A stretch of DNA of 64,000 nucleotides from CALRWV02 sp943371965 (GCA_943371965.1 CALRWV020000004.1:310001-374000), one strand, 5' to 3'. Shown: positions 43,514 to 52,991, counted from the first letter of the stretch. Made by a program: numbers and translations. Notes: a model not told the origin generated them from the letters alone.

Positions 43514-43873
43514 ATCCGAAATTAATTATCTGGAAACATTCGTTCGTTGATTGTTTCCAGATCAATTTTTAATCAGAACCCTCTCCTTAATCCTCTCCCG
43601 CAGGAAGAGGGAAAGAAAACCCAAAACCCAAAACCCAAAAACATTACCTTCCGTAATAAATAAACCATTTTGTCTTTAACTTAAATCAAAAAGACAATTC
43701 GATCCCGAATTAAGAGTCCCGTTTTATTACTTTTTACCTCATTATGCGCCAAAATTTATACTCTTTGCTTCAAAATTGATAACGCCATAAACCCCATTTT
43801 TCTGACTTTTGTAAGGCTCGGTCACCAAGCTTGTGACTTGTTAATTAGGGTTAAACAAAAAATGGAGTTCAAT
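43514..43873. other. Intergenic region with ACCCAAA repeats
   Basis: This 360-nt gap holds CCCTCTCC...GAGGGAAAG near 43573-43613 (a weak hairpin), then four tandem AACCCAAA units (~43617-43643), and an imperfect dyad around CAAGCTTG (43821-43837). GACTTTTG at 43804-43811 may be the -7 element of the next gene. No coding potential seen. Confidence 0.4.
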
Positions 43874-46800
43874 ATGAAAACAGGTGAGGGAATGAAGAGA
43901 CTTGGCGGATTTGCCGCTGCTCTTTTGGTGAGTATCAGTTTTGGGTTAACTGCAAATGCCCAAACTACATATACAGTGTCAAATACAAATGATGATGGTG
44001 CAGGATCGTTGCGTCAGGCAATTATTGATGCTGAAGCACATGCCGGTACAGATATAATCGATGCAACCGGAGTTACGGGAACGATTACTTTGGTTATCGG
44101 ACTTCCAACGATCACTCAAGATATGACAATAAACGGATCAGGAAAAACAAATTTGTTTATAAGCGGAAATAATGCCGTTCGTCCGTTTCTTATTGCATCA
44201 GGTACTGTTTATATCAACAATCTTTCCATAATAAATGGACTGGCTCAAGGCAATAATGGCGGTCAGGTCGGAGCTGGTGCCGGAATGGGCGGAGGAATTT
44301 ATCAGGATGCCGGAACACTTTATTTAACGAATGTGAATTTTACCGGAAACTCAACCATTGGTGGGAATACATTTATCGTTAGTACAGGAACTCCAGGTAA
44401 TGGTAACGGACCTTACGATGGATTAGTTGGTTCTCAGGGGTCAAATGGAAATAATTATTATGATGCAGGACCTGGCGGTCCAGGCGGATTTGGTGCAGGT
44501 GGTGGTCATGGTGGTCTGGAGCCTTATAATAATGGTGGAGGCGGTGGAACTGGTGGTTATGGCGGTGGTGGTGGTTCTGCAAATTATGGTGGGTATTATT
44601 ATTCGCAGCAAAAATGGGGAACAAGAGGTCAGGGTGGGACTTTTGGTGGATACGGAACACAGAGTGCTGATCATTGTGGTGGTGCAGGAGCTGGTCTTGG
44701 TGGCGGGTTATTTGTTAGATCAACAGGAACTGCTGTTTTGGTCAATTGTGTGTTTTCAAACAATTCAGCAACAGGCGGTACTACTACTTCAACTGATGCC
44801 TCAAATGGAAAAGGAAAAGCAGGTGCATTGTTTGTTCACCCCGGAGCATCAGTTACAATTGATGCCGTAACTTTCAGTGGAAACTCAGCAGCAGATGATG
44901 CAAGTGTTGATGGCGATAACAATGACATTTATGGTACTGTCTTAAGTTTCTCACCAAAAGTGAAAATCGGTGAAGCAACTTTGCTTTCTGCAACTGGCGC
45001 AACCTTGAACGGCTCTGTTGATAAAAACGGTTTCAGTACTGCATATAAATTTCAGTACGGCACCTCATCTGATTTCACCGGCGCAATGGAAACGGGTTCT
45101 TCGAATGCACCTGCAGTTGCACCATCAACAGTAAATGATGGTAATGCACTTGCATTAAATACAACAGGCAGTGGTCAGTATGTCAGCATTTCTGATAACA
45201 GTTCAATGGATTTTGATTCCAAATTTACCATTGAAGCTTGGGTTTATCAGACAGACAACTCTAACAATACAATAATCGACAAAGGAGCTTATCAGTATTT
45301 GTTTCAAATCAACAACGGAGTGCTTGGTTTTTACAGTGCGATTGGAACAGGTGCTTGGGCATATTCAACAGGTGCTATTGTTCCTTTGAACAAATGGACT
45401 CATGTTGCTGTTACATTTGATGCCTATGCAAATTCAATTAAGTTTTATGTCAACGGTGTTTACCAAAATACAGTTAATGGACTGTACCTGATTTCAACTG
45501 ATGATGGACTAATTAATATTGGGCGTCAGGGTCCAACTAATTGTGGTTGCAATACCTTCAATGGGAATATTGATGAATTAAAGGTTTGGTCAACTGTTAG
45601 AACACCTGAACAAATCTCAGCAAATTACAATTCTATCCTGAATGGAAACGAAACAGGATTGGTTGCATACTATCATTTTGATGAAACCTCAGGCAGTACA
45701 GTTGCTGATGCGACTGCAAATGGAAATAATGGCACAATTCAAGGCGGGGGTTCTTTTGTTGATTCAGATTGGTTTCCTTCAACTACTTATGCTAATGTTT
45801 CAAAAATCATTTCTGGTCTAACACCGGGTACAAAATATTATTTCAGACTTTCTGCCACCAGTACAAAAGGAACAACTTTAAGTTCGGCATCCAGTTTTAT
45901 TTATGCGCCAAAAATTCAGGACTTGGCGTTGTGGCTGGTTGCAGATTCAGGAGTAACAGTTGATGGTTCAAATGCAGTATCCCAATGGAATGATTTATCT
46001 GGGAACGGATTGGATGCAACTCAAGTATCAGAAGGACATGAGCCGACTCTGGTAACTGGTGCCCTTAACGGACATTCTGTTGTTAGGTTTAACGGAAGCA
46101 GCTCTTATTTGTGGACTGAATCTGTTGATCTTGGCAGTGCAGTTACTATTGTAGCTGTTGCAAAAACAACAGGAAATACTGGTAACTGGCAACGTATTGT
46201 TTCTGATAACGGCTATTTTCTGTTTGGATATAATTCTGCTGAAGCTTACAATTATTATGGAAATGGGGCTTGGGTTGGAGCTGGTTCACATAAAGCAGCA
46301 AATATCGGTTCTTATGAAATACTAACAACTTCGATAACCAACACAACAGATAACTCATATCTGAATGGTGTAGCGTCTTCTGCTGTAGGAATAACCAGAG
46401 CTGCCCATAATGCCCCACTTATTATTGGTGCCGCATGGGAAAATTCAGCTTACGCACAATTCCTGAATGGCGATATAGCAGAACTGATTATTTACAACAA
46501 AATACTTTCTGTTAATGAACGTAAGGCTGTAGAAGCAAAGTTGATGACAAAGTATCACGTTGGTGCACAAAGTACCGCTTCAAATCCTTCTGTTCCTTCT
46601 GGTGGAACCGGAAATTATGTACTCGGAAATACTGGAGCAACAGTAAACTTTACGACAGGTAGTGAAACTTCAGGTACTTTGAATGCAACAGTTTCAGATA
46701 ATCCGGGAACAGCAGGTGAGTTACCAATTACTGTTTCAGGTGTCAACTCCCAAAAATACTGGTCTATTCAAAATTCAGGTCTAACAGGATTAACTTATTC

Positions 46801-47575
46801 AATAACACTTGATCTTTCTGATGTAACCGGTATAACTGACTTCAGATCTTTGAGAATTTTGAAACGCGAAAATGCTGACAGTGTCTGGAAAGATGTTGAA
46901 TTGGAACCTTTCAATGCAACAGTTACTTATGATGAACCTTTCGTCACTGTATCAGGACTGAAAAGTTTTTCTGAATTCGGATTGGGTGAATTCAGCGGTG
47001 TTCTTCCTGTTGAATTGTCTTCCTTTACTGCATCTGTGTCTAACAACAGAGTTTCATTAAATTGGGCAACAACAACTGAAACCAACAACTACGGATTTGA
47101 AATACAGAAATCAGTAGTCAGTAGCCAGAATTCAGGATGGGAAAAAGTTGGATTTGTAGCAGGTAAAGGTACAACTACCGAAAAACAAACCTATTCCTTT
47201 ACGGTCTCCAGTCTGCCGTCTTCAGTCTCCAATCTTCAGTTCCGTCTGAAACAAATTGATACGGATGGCAGATTCGAATACAGCAAGATTCTAACCGTTT
47301 CAACAAAAGCTGACAAGCTTGAACTGAGTCAGAATTTCCCTAACCCATTTAATCCTACAACAAAGATTGAATTTACAGTTCCGTCAAGCGGAAATGTAAA
47401 AATCGCTATTTATGATATGCTTGGTAGAGAAATTCAGTCAGTGTTGAATAAAGAAATGGAATCGGGTTCTTACTCAGTTGTACTTGATGGAAGAAATTTA
47501 GCGTCAGGTATTTACTTCTACAAGTTGGCCTTCAACGGTCAGGTTGTAACAAAAAAATTAACCCTTTTGAAGTAA
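43874..47575 (+). CDS. Secreted Gly-rich beta-helix protein with LamG domain and T9SS sorting domain
   Basis: A 1233-residue cargo paralogous to the protein at 13452. The ATG at 43874 is chosen for ATGGAG 6 nt upstream and a proper signal peptide (~1-30, ending TANAQ). Order: beta-helix region opening TTYTVSNTNDDGAGSLRQAI (~30-370) with Gly-rich loops (~185-280); an FN3-like module that is split by an inserted LamG/concanavalin domain (~423-640, FTIEAWVYQTDNSN, WTHVAVTFD, NGNIDELKVW); a second lectin-like domain (~690-900, LWLVADSGVTVDG); the T9SS-associated beta domain with NNYGFEIQ; and the sorting domain (QNFPNPFNPTTKIEF). Two loops near 47110-47145 and 47205-47240 carry repeat-derived sequence. 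Probably a surface adhesin or polysaccharide binder. Confidence 0.86.
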   Translation: MKTGEGMKRLGGFAAALLVSISFGLTANAQTTYTVSNTNDDGAGSLRQAIIDAEAHAGTDIIDATGVTGTITLVIGLPTITQDMTINGSGKTNLFISGNNAVRPFLIASGTVYINNLSIINGLAQGNNGGQVGAGAGMGGGIYQDAGTLYLTNVNFTGNSTIGGNTFIVSTGTPGNGNGPYDGLVGSQGSNGNNYYDAGPGGPGGFGAGGGHGGLEPYNNGGGGGTGGYGGGGGSANYGGYYYSQQKWGTRGQGGTFGGYGTQSADHCGGAGAGLGGGLFVRSTGTAVLVNCVFSNNSATGGTTTSTDASNGKGKAGALFVHPGASVTIDAVTFSGNSAADDASVDGDNNDIYGTVLSFSPKVKIGEATLLSATGATLNGSVDKNGFSTAYKFQYGTSSDFTGAMETGSSNAPAVAPSTVNDGNALALNTTGSGQYVSISDNSSMDFDSKFTIEAWVYQTDNSNNTIIDKGAYQYLFQINNGVLGFYSAIGTGAWAYSTGAIVPLNKWTHVAVTFDAYANSIKFYVNGVYQNTVNGLYLISTDDGLINIGRQGPTNCGCNTFNGNIDELKVWSTVRTPEQISANYNSILNGNETGLVAYYHFDETSGSTVADATANGNNGTIQGGGSFVDSDWFPSTTYANVSKIISGLTPGTKYYFRLSATSTKGTTLSSASSFIYAPKIQDLALWLVADSGVTVDGSNAVSQWNDLSGNGLDATQVSEGHEPTLVTGALNGHSVVRFNGSSSYLWTESVDLGSAVTIVAVAKTTGNTGNWQRIVSDNGYFLFGYNSAEAYNYYGNGAWVGAGSHKAANIGSYEILTTSITNTTDNSYLNGVASSAVGITRAAHNAPLIIGAAWENSAYAQFLNGDIAELIIYNKILSVNERKAVEAKLMTKYHVGAQSTASNPSVPSGGTGNYVLGNTGATVNFTTGSETSGTLNATVSDNPGTAGELPITVSGVNSQKYWSIQNSGLTGLTYSITLDLSDVTGITDFRSLRILKRENADSVWKDVELEPFNATVTYDEPFVTVSGLKSFSEFGLGEFSGVLPVELSSFTASVSNNRVSLNWATTTETNNYGFEIQKSVVSSQNSGWEKVGFVAGKGTTTEKQTYSFTVSSLPSSVSNLQFRLKQIDTDGRFEYSKILTVSTKADKLELSQNFPNPFNPTTKIEFTVPSSGNVKIAIYDMLGREIQSVLNKEMESGSYSVVLDGRNLASGIYFYKLAFNGQVVTKKLTLLK

Positions 47576-47587
47576 ATACACTCCATA

Positions 47588-47613
47588 CCCGATCCGGTGA
47601 AAGCCGGGTTGGG
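47588..47613 (+). terminator. Hairpin after the LamG cargo gene
   Basis: CCCGATCCGG (47588-47597) pairs with CCGGGTTGGG (47604-47613) through 10 bp including two G-U pairs, loop TGAAAG. It starts 12 nt past the stop and is followed by TTAATGTAATAATT, so termination is plausible though the T tract is weak. Confidence 0.5.
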
Positions 47614-47627
47614 TTAATGTAATAATT

Positions 47628-47756
47628 AGAAGAAAACCATCTGTGATTTGGAATTGTGCAGAATGAAAAGGTGGTTTTCTTCTATTAAAAATAAAATCTC
47701 CGTAGGTAGTGAGGTTGGCAGCAGGGGCAGTCATGTCATGTGGATGCCGGAGATTT
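47628..47756 (+). ncRNA. Candidate structured RNA segment (two further stem-loops)
   Basis: Two long-range stems follow the terminator-like hairpin. AGAAGAAAACCA (47628-47639) pairs with TGGTTTTCTTCT (47672-47683). AAATCTCCG (47694-47702) pairs with CGGAGATTT (47748-47756) and encloses a GC-rich segment, GGTTGGCAGCAGGGGCAGTC, that stands out from its AT-rich surroundings. It could be a 3'UTR, a small RNA, or a leader for the small gene at 47823. I do not recognise any known RNA family. Confidence 0.35.
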
Positions 47757-47822
47757 ATTATATAAAAATAAAAATTCAGGAAATCAGTTTATAATCAACT
47801 GACTTTCAAATGAAAGAATGAA

Positions 47823-47942
47823 ATGGAAAATCCGATTAAGAATGATTCTTCTGAAGAATCGCCAAAAGTAAAAAGGGATGCAGTAATCTCGATCGTTTTT
47901 TTAATGCTCAGTTTTGTTCTTCTTCAGCTTGTAAACAGATAA
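47823..47942 (+). CDS. Small single-helix membrane protein (39 aa)
   Basis: A short reading frame: a polar N-terminus (MENPIKNDSSEESPKVKRD) followed by a hydrophobic helix (AVISIVFLMLSFVLLQLVNR) and a stop. The positive-inside KVKRD before the helix and the clean C-terminal end look like a genuine small membrane protein. It lies directly downstream of the structured segment and converges with the isomerase gene (12 nt between ends). No homolog is known to me, and ribosome-site support is weak. Confidence 0.5.
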   Translation: MENPIKNDSSEESPKVKRDAVISIVFLMLSFVLLQLVNR

Positions 47943-47954
47943 TAAATTTGCACT

Positions 47955-48776
47955 TCAGGAATTCAGTAAATTGAATTCCCTGAAGTTTTCTTTCATGCAG
48001 TCAATCGGAGTTTTGTTCCGGTAATGTTCCTGCTCAATTATAAAATGAACAGAAGGGTTGTTTTTTCTTGCTGTTTCAATAATCTCTTTCAGATCAATAA
48101 TTCCTTCCGTTAGAATCGTGCTTTCGTATTTTTCAGAACTACCAGAATCTGCAGGAATGATGTCTTTCAAATGGATCGATCCAAATCTTTTGGGATATTT
48201 GTTCATCAGGTCAGTGGCGTGAAAACCTCCTGTCAAACAATTGCCTGTATCCAATTGAAACATAACAAGTGACGGATCAGTTTTCTGAAGCATGATTTCA
48301 AAAACGGTTTGATTGCCGATTGTTTCGGTGAATTCAAAATCATGATTGTGATACCCGAATTTCATTTCGTATGTTTTGCACAACTCACCGCATAAATTGA
48401 AAATATCCATTTGACGGCAAATTTCATCATATGAATTTCTTTGTTCAGGTAACAGAGACGGATTGATTACAAATTGCTGTCCCATAAATGCAGCATCTTC
48501 GAGAGTTGTTTTCCAGTCATCAGTAAAATCTTTGATGTTTGAATTCCAATGTTCTGGTTTCAATGGGGAGTGGCTGCTAGGCATTTTCAACCCGAAAGAA
48601 TTCAGCAGGTCTTTGAATTCTTTCGGAGAATATCCATAAAATTTCCGGTCTGAATAACCTGCATGTTCAATATTTTGGTAGCCGATTTCAGACAACTTTT
48701 TCAATGTTTCAGAAGGATTGCGTTTCATGTCATCACGGACACTGTAAAGTTGTAAACCCATCATTGAAGTTTTCAT
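47955..48776 (-). CDS. Sugar phosphate isomerase/epimerase family (xylose isomerase-like TIM barrel)
   Basis: A 273-residue cytoplasmic TIM-barrel protein. It opens GLQLYSVRDDMKRNPSETL, the usual start of this family. Metal-ligand segments are KFGYHNHDFEF, MFQLDTGNC, FGSIHLKDI and FIIEQEHYR, giving the expected His, Asp and Glu set. Members isomerise or epimerise sugars or inosose-like cyclitols, or remove C3-oxidised sugars; no exact substrate is inferable. It is the last gene of a minus-strand run with the cyclase (42-nt gap) and MFS transporter (46-nt gap). Confidence 0.86.
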   Translation of the reverse strand: MKTSMMGLQLYSVRDDMKRNPSETLKKLSEIGYQNIEHAGYSDRKFYGYSPKEFKDLLNSFGLKMPSSHSPLKPEHWNSNIKDFTDDWKTTLEDAAFMGQQFVINPSLLPEQRNSYDEICRQMDIFNLCGELCKTYEMKFGYHNHDFEFTETIGNQTVFEIMLQKTDPSLVMFQLDTGNCLTGGFHATDLMNKYPKRFGSIHLKDIIPADSGSSEKYESTILTEGIIDLKEIIETARKNNPSVHFIIEQEHYRNKTPIDCMKENFREFNLLNS

Positions 48777-48818
48777 TGACTAACGGTCTCTCTGTCAGAT
48801 TTTTTTGCTCAGAAGCAT

Positions 48819-50255
48819 TTATTTGAAAATTTTATAAACTGTTGTCGGCTGTCCAACACCTTTTAATGTTGCATATTGCATTTCAGTCTGATATCCGAAA
48901 TCTGAAATCTTATTGATTATGCCGGGATAGTTGTAAACAGGTTCTGTAATCCATATTTCACCTGATTTGGCAAGGTTTTGAACCCTCGCTGCAATATTGA
49001 TAGCTTGTCCGAAATAATCGATTCGGTCATCTGCGTTAACTGCCAAAGCAGAACCTTCATGCAACCCGATTTTTAACCCGATTTCATATCCTCTTTGTTT
49101 CCAGATATCGTTCAGGTCTTCAATTTTTAAAATCATTTCAATTGAAGCCAGAAGTCCGTCAGTTGGATGAGAAAACGTTGCCATAATAGCATCGCCCATT
49201 GTTTTTACAACGGCACCAGAATGTTTCCTGACAATGTTGGTAAGTATAACAAAATGTTCCTGAACCAATTGATAGGCAGTAAAGTCCCCGGCCTTATCAT
49301 ACATTTCAGTTGAACCGCGTAAATCGGTAAATAAAACGGTTTGCGATTTTAAATTTAATTTCAAATTTCCGGCGAGAGTCTGAATCCTGAACAATTCTCT
49401 GAATGTCTGATTATTCAAAAGCATCTTTCCGGTAAGCCATGGAATTATTTCATAAGGTGAACGGGAAAAGATTTCTACCATTTTTTCCATGTTGAGTTTT
49501 CTGATGATTACCGCTGATTGACTCCGTGTCAGGTTTTTGATTCTAACGGATATTTCACCGGCAGCAAGTTGGCGCAAACCCGGTGAAAACGTTCCATCGA
49601 GCAAATCAACCTGGATTTCCTGTAAATGATCTGCAGTTTCTTTTTTTATTTCCAAATCAAAAACACAATGATTTCCCATACTGCTGAAAGAATACATATT
49701 TCCCTCTTTTGCTTTCAGCGTAATTTTTTTTGCTTTGTCAGGATCGAGTGAAAAAAAGCCAAGGGTACTTGTGTTGAATAATTGCTGAAGTTCCTGAGGA
49801 ATAATAAAATTTCTGGTGTAAAAATATTTGCGGAAACTGGTTAAATTTTCATACGGATTCAAAGCAATCTCTTTAACAGAAGAATGAATGGTGAAAGAAA
49901 CTTCAATCTGGTCATCAAGTGCTGTTGAAATATCCATTTTGCACGATGAGCAGTAAAAAGTTTCTTTTTTGATTTGATCGATTGAACGGTGTGAAAATTC
50001 TATTCCCCCGCATGACGGACAAACAAGATTGTAATTGAAATCAAACAACCCGATTTTAGCAGAAGCAATAAATAAATCGATGGATTCGTTTTTCTCCATC
50101 TGATGATCTGTTGCAAACTTCAGTGGATTGATTCTGAATAAATCCCAATCGTCTTTGTCAATCAATACTGCTCTGAATTTTTTTATGGATTCCGGTTTCA
50201 GTATTTGAAAGGAGTTCAAAGCTGATATTTTCTGATCAAGAATTTCAATGTTCAT
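48819..50255 (-). CDS. Class III adenylyl cyclase with N-terminal zinc-ribbon region
   Basis: A 478-residue soluble cyclase. The N-terminus (~1-300) resembles DUF5939-type regulatory regions and carries a zinc-ribbon, Cys79/Cys82 (VCPSCGG) and Cys102/Cys105 (FYCSSCK). The catalytic domain spans ~305-478. Metal ligands are Asp311 (LFTDLRGST) and Asp355 (KTMGDAIMATF); the adenine-selecting pair is Lys351 and Asp413 (IDYFGQAIN); transition-state residues are Asn420 and Arg424 (NIAARV). This set predicts active cAMP synthesis from ATP rather than cGMP. It lies between the MFS and isomerase genes. What signal the zinc region reads is unknown. Confidence 0.88.
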   Translation of the reverse strand: MNIEILDQKISALNSFQILKPESIKKFRAVLIDKDDWDLFRINPLKFATDHQMEKNESIDLFIASAKIGLFDFNYNLVCPSCGGIEFSHRSIDQIKKETFYCSSCKMDISTALDDQIEVSFTIHSSVKEIALNPYENLTSFRKYFYTRNFIIPQELQQLFNTSTLGFFSLDPDKAKKITLKAKEGNMYSFSSMGNHCVFDLEIKKETADHLQEIQVDLLDGTFSPGLRQLAAGEISVRIKNLTRSQSAVIIRKLNMEKMVEIFSRSPYEIIPWLTGKMLLNNQTFRELFRIQTLAGNLKLNLKSQTVLFTDLRGSTEMYDKAGDFTAYQLVQEHFVILTNIVRKHSGAVVKTMGDAIMATFSHPTDGLLASIEMILKIEDLNDIWKQRGYEIGLKIGLHEGSALAVNADDRIDYFGQAINIAARVQNLAKSGEIWITEPVYNYPGIINKISDFGYQTEMQYATLKGVGQPTTVYKIFK

Positions 50256-50301
50256 TTTGTATTATCCCAAATGTAGCAATACTGAAACCGGCAAGTTGAT
50301 T

Positions 50302-51588
50302 TTAAACCTCAATTGCCGAATGTTCCACTGATGATTCGCTTTTGATTTGCGGCTGAATATCGAGTACCTGAACTTTTCTGGCTATCAGAATGGCAACAAA
50401 TGAAAGCACAACCGATCCTGCTCCAACTACCCAGTAATTGGTCAGTTCACCTGAAATGGTGCTTCCGATAATCAATCCTGCAATCAATGATGCAAATCCA
50501 GACGAAATCTGCTGAACACTTGAGTTGAAACTCATAAAACTTCCCCTGATTTTGGGTGACGCAGAAGCTGAGATCATCGCCATGGCAGGAACCATTCTTC
50601 CGTTCAGAACAATAAAGAAAAGGGTTGACATGGGAAGCATAGCCCAGATAGAAGTTACCGGCCAATTTGTTATGCCGATAATGGGAATTGAACACAAAAT
50701 GGTGTTGACGGTAAAGACTTTCAACTTACCGTATTTATCGGCAAGTTTCCCGAAAATTCTGGAGGAAAAAATGGTTGCCAATCCACCAAACAGATAAACC
50801 AGCGAAAGTTCAGCATCAGAAACATGTACATTTTTACTCATATAAGTTGCTATGTACGGTATAACCGAAAAACCGGAAAGCATCAGAATCAGCATCAGTG
50901 AAAAAGCCCACAAATGGTTTTTGTTGGTAAATACAACCTTAATGGTTTCAAACGGATGAACAACGACGTGATGCTCCAGATGTGCTTTCAGATTTGGCAG
51001 GACAAAATAAATGAAAACAGAAAGCAATACACACAATCCGACAAGCAGAAAGAAGGGTGAATGCCATCCGTAAAGTGATGCCAGAAAAAGACCGAACGGA
51101 ACACCGGCAACAGATGCAACAGAAAATGCTGTCATGACAATTCCCATAGCAGACCCGCGTCTTGAATAGGGAACGGTATCACCGATAATTGAAAAAACAA
51201 CTGCACCCAGCACTCCACCAAAAGCACCGGTTATAATTCTGGCTACAATCATGAAAACATGACTGGTTGAAACTGCGCATAACAGGGTTCCGATGGTGAA
51301 ACCGATATATAAAAACAGAGTCAGGTTTTTGCGGTCAAACCTGTCAATAAAAAACGCAGCAAGAAGACCGGTAATTCCGGCGCTGAACGTGTAAGCTGAA
51401 ACAATCAGTCCAAACTCAGATGCACCAATCGACCAAACATTCATCAGTTGCGGACCCAATGGCATTACAATCATGAAATCAAGAATAACAGTAAACATGA
51501 TGGCTGCAAGAATATAGAGGATCAGCATTTCTTTCGGGTTTTTTTCCTGTGAGGAGTTTTGAGTTTCGGGTTGTTGTGGAGAAGACAT
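50302..51588 (-). CDS. MFS transporter, DHA1-like
   Basis: A 428-residue inner-membrane permease with about 12 helices and soluble N- and C-terminal tails. The family motif between helices 2 and 3 is FFIDRFDRKNLTLFLYI (motif A); ARIITGAFGGVLGAVVFSII matches the helix-4 region. Length and motifs fit the DHA1 drug:H+ antiporter group (efflux of drugs, arabinose or similar). Substrate not assignable. The start at 51588 is the first ATG and gives a polar SSPQQPETQNSSQEK tail before helix 1. It appears to lead the cyclase/isomerase gene run. Confidence 0.88.
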   Translation of the reverse strand: MSSPQQPETQNSSQEKNPKEMLILYILAAIMFTVILDFMIVMPLGPQLMNVWSIGASEFGLIVSAYTFSAGITGLLAAFFIDRFDRKNLTLFLYIGFTIGTLLCAVSTSHVFMIVARIITGAFGGVLGAVVFSIIGDTVPYSRRGSAMGIVMTAFSVASVAGVPFGLFLASLYGWHSPFFLLVGLCVLLSVFIYFVLPNLKAHLEHHVVVHPFETIKVVFTNKNHLWAFSLMLILMLSGFSVIPYIATYMSKNVHVSDAELSLVYLFGGLATIFSSRIFGKLADKYGKLKVFTVNTILCSIPIIGITNWPVTSIWAMLPMSTLFFIVLNGRMVPAMAMISASASPKIRGSFMSFNSSVQQISSGFASLIAGLIIGSTISGELTNYWVVGAGSVVLSFVAILIARKVQVLDIQPQIKSESSVEHSAIEV

Positions 51589-51934
51589 AAATATGTAGTT
51601 CTTTCGGTATGAATTTGTAGTGAAAAGCCTTTGATGAATTTACGGGCTAAAAATGTCGTATTTTATTGAATTCCATGTAACCGTGCAAAAATAGACTGCC
51701 AAACTTGACGCTACAATTCTAATGCTGCAGATATATCCAAAAAGAATAATTTCCCTTACATTTGGATTTCAGAAGACTTTCAGTCTTTTCCCGTTCAAAT
51801 AAAAGTGTAAACTGTACAGTTCAAATTTATCAGGAATGTAAAGCAAAACAGTGATTTTATCCTGAATTCGATCCGTTTCAAATTGGTATCGTTCTTGACA
51901 AAGGGTGACTAACCAAATAAAAGGAGTTAATGTT
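51589..51934. other. Intergenic region upstream of divergent MFS and lipoprotein genes
   Basis: This 346-nt gap has only a small hairpin, AAGACT-TTC-AGTCTT (51773-51787), and the AAGGAG ribosome site (51921-51926) of the lipoprotein gene. Nothing else is recognised. Confidence 0.4.
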
Positions 51935-52945
51935 ATGCGAATAATGATAGTTGTGTTTCTTTCAGTTTTCATTTGTTCCTGCATGTCTACCCAAAAAGTT
52001 GCTTTGGAAAACGGGAAATGGTTACCCATGCCTGTTTATAAAGAATTATTGACTGCGAAGGAAAGGGTACGAGTAACTTATTTTGAATGTGATACCCAAA
52101 AAACGTTGGTTGGGTTTCCGGAAAAAGTTGAAATTGAAGCAATGCGACTTAAAAGCAATGATTTGGTTTATGAGATTCCATATCAAAAGGTGATTTCTCT
52201 AAAAACAAAAGGTGAGGATCATTTTTTTAAAACCTACGGAATATCACTTTTGACGTGTACATTATTGGGTACAGCAGGTGGGGATAGTTTTTTAGGACCA
52301 ATAGGTGGAGCAGTAAAAGGTTTTGTTTTCGGATTGGTATTTTCATTGATTCCGGCATTTATTGCTTCAACCGGTTATGATTCAGAATTCAAGATTACAA
52401 ATTCAATTCCGCACAATAGTCAGGAATTGGCATTAATTCAATCAGAAACAAATACTGCAGAATTACCACTTCTTTTCTCCTGGTCAAATCAATTGCAACC
52501 TAACAATGAAGGACTTTCAAAATACAATTTGAATGGATTGAAAAATGTTCAGGTTTTCCAGAGAAATTCCTGTTTCATTTTAAAAAGCCAAACAGATTCT
52601 TCAAGTGATAAGATTAAATTTTTAAGTGCTGAAAAAGTAATGAAACTCAAGAAAATGATTTTTCTTTTTGAACTGAATTCAACTTACAAATTGGATAATC
52701 CGGAATCTGATTTTCTGAAACAGTTATCATTGTTTGAATATAAAAATGAATCCGGTAAACAGATTCAAAACGGATTGTTAAATGGTTTGCAGGATGAAAA
52801 CAATCCAATTGCCAAAGTCTTTGGATTTTCAATTGAGAAGGATAAAAATATTTTACTGTTTACCTATTCAAATAAAACATTGAATAAAACTATTGAAGTA
52901 AACGATAAAAAACTGGCATCATATCAGAATGCAATGAAGAAATAA
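51935..52945 (+). CDS. Lipoprotein of unknown function
   Basis: A 336-residue predicted lipoprotein. The ATG at 51935 is preferred because AAGGAG lies 8 nt upstream; an in-frame start 30 nt earlier lacks this. Lipobox Cys16 in SVFICSC, then MSTQKVALENGKW. A stretch of ~40 residues (about 110-155) is Gly-rich and hydrophobic (LLGTAGGDSFLGPIGGAV, FGLVFSLIPAFIAS), like a glycine-zipper or membrane-inserting hairpin. The N-terminal domain (RVRVTYFECDTQKTLVG) resembles small SH3/OB-like folds. No family recognised. It ends just before the second 28-bp palindrome. Confidence 0.65.
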   Translation: MRIMIVVFLSVFICSCMSTQKVALENGKWLPMPVYKELLTAKERVRVTYFECDTQKTLVGFPEKVEIEAMRLKSNDLVYEIPYQKVISLKTKGEDHFFKTYGISLLTCTLLGTAGGDSFLGPIGGAVKGFVFGLVFSLIPAFIASTGYDSEFKITNSIPHNSQELALIQSETNTAELPLLFSWSNQLQPNNEGLSKYNLNGLKNVQVFQRNSCFILKSQTDSSSDKIKFLSAEKVMKLKKMIFLFELNSTYKLDNPESDFLKQLSLFEYKNESGKQIQNGLLNGLQDENNPIAKVFGFSIEKDKNILLFTYSNKTLNKTIEVNDKKLASYQNAMKK

Positions 52946-52963
52946 GTGAGAATTAAAATAAAA

Positions 52964-52991
52964 CAAGAGAGGGATTTAAATCCCTCTCTTG
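52964..52991. repeat. 28-bp perfect palindrome, copy B
   Basis: This copy contains the same 26 bases as the palindrome at 7878-7903 plus one extra base pair at each end. It lies between the stops of convergent genes (52945 and 53030), where it could act as a bidirectional terminator. The bases just after it (GAATAGTTGTGAAAT) also partly match those after copy A (GAATGGTGTTAAAAT). Confidence 0.75.
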
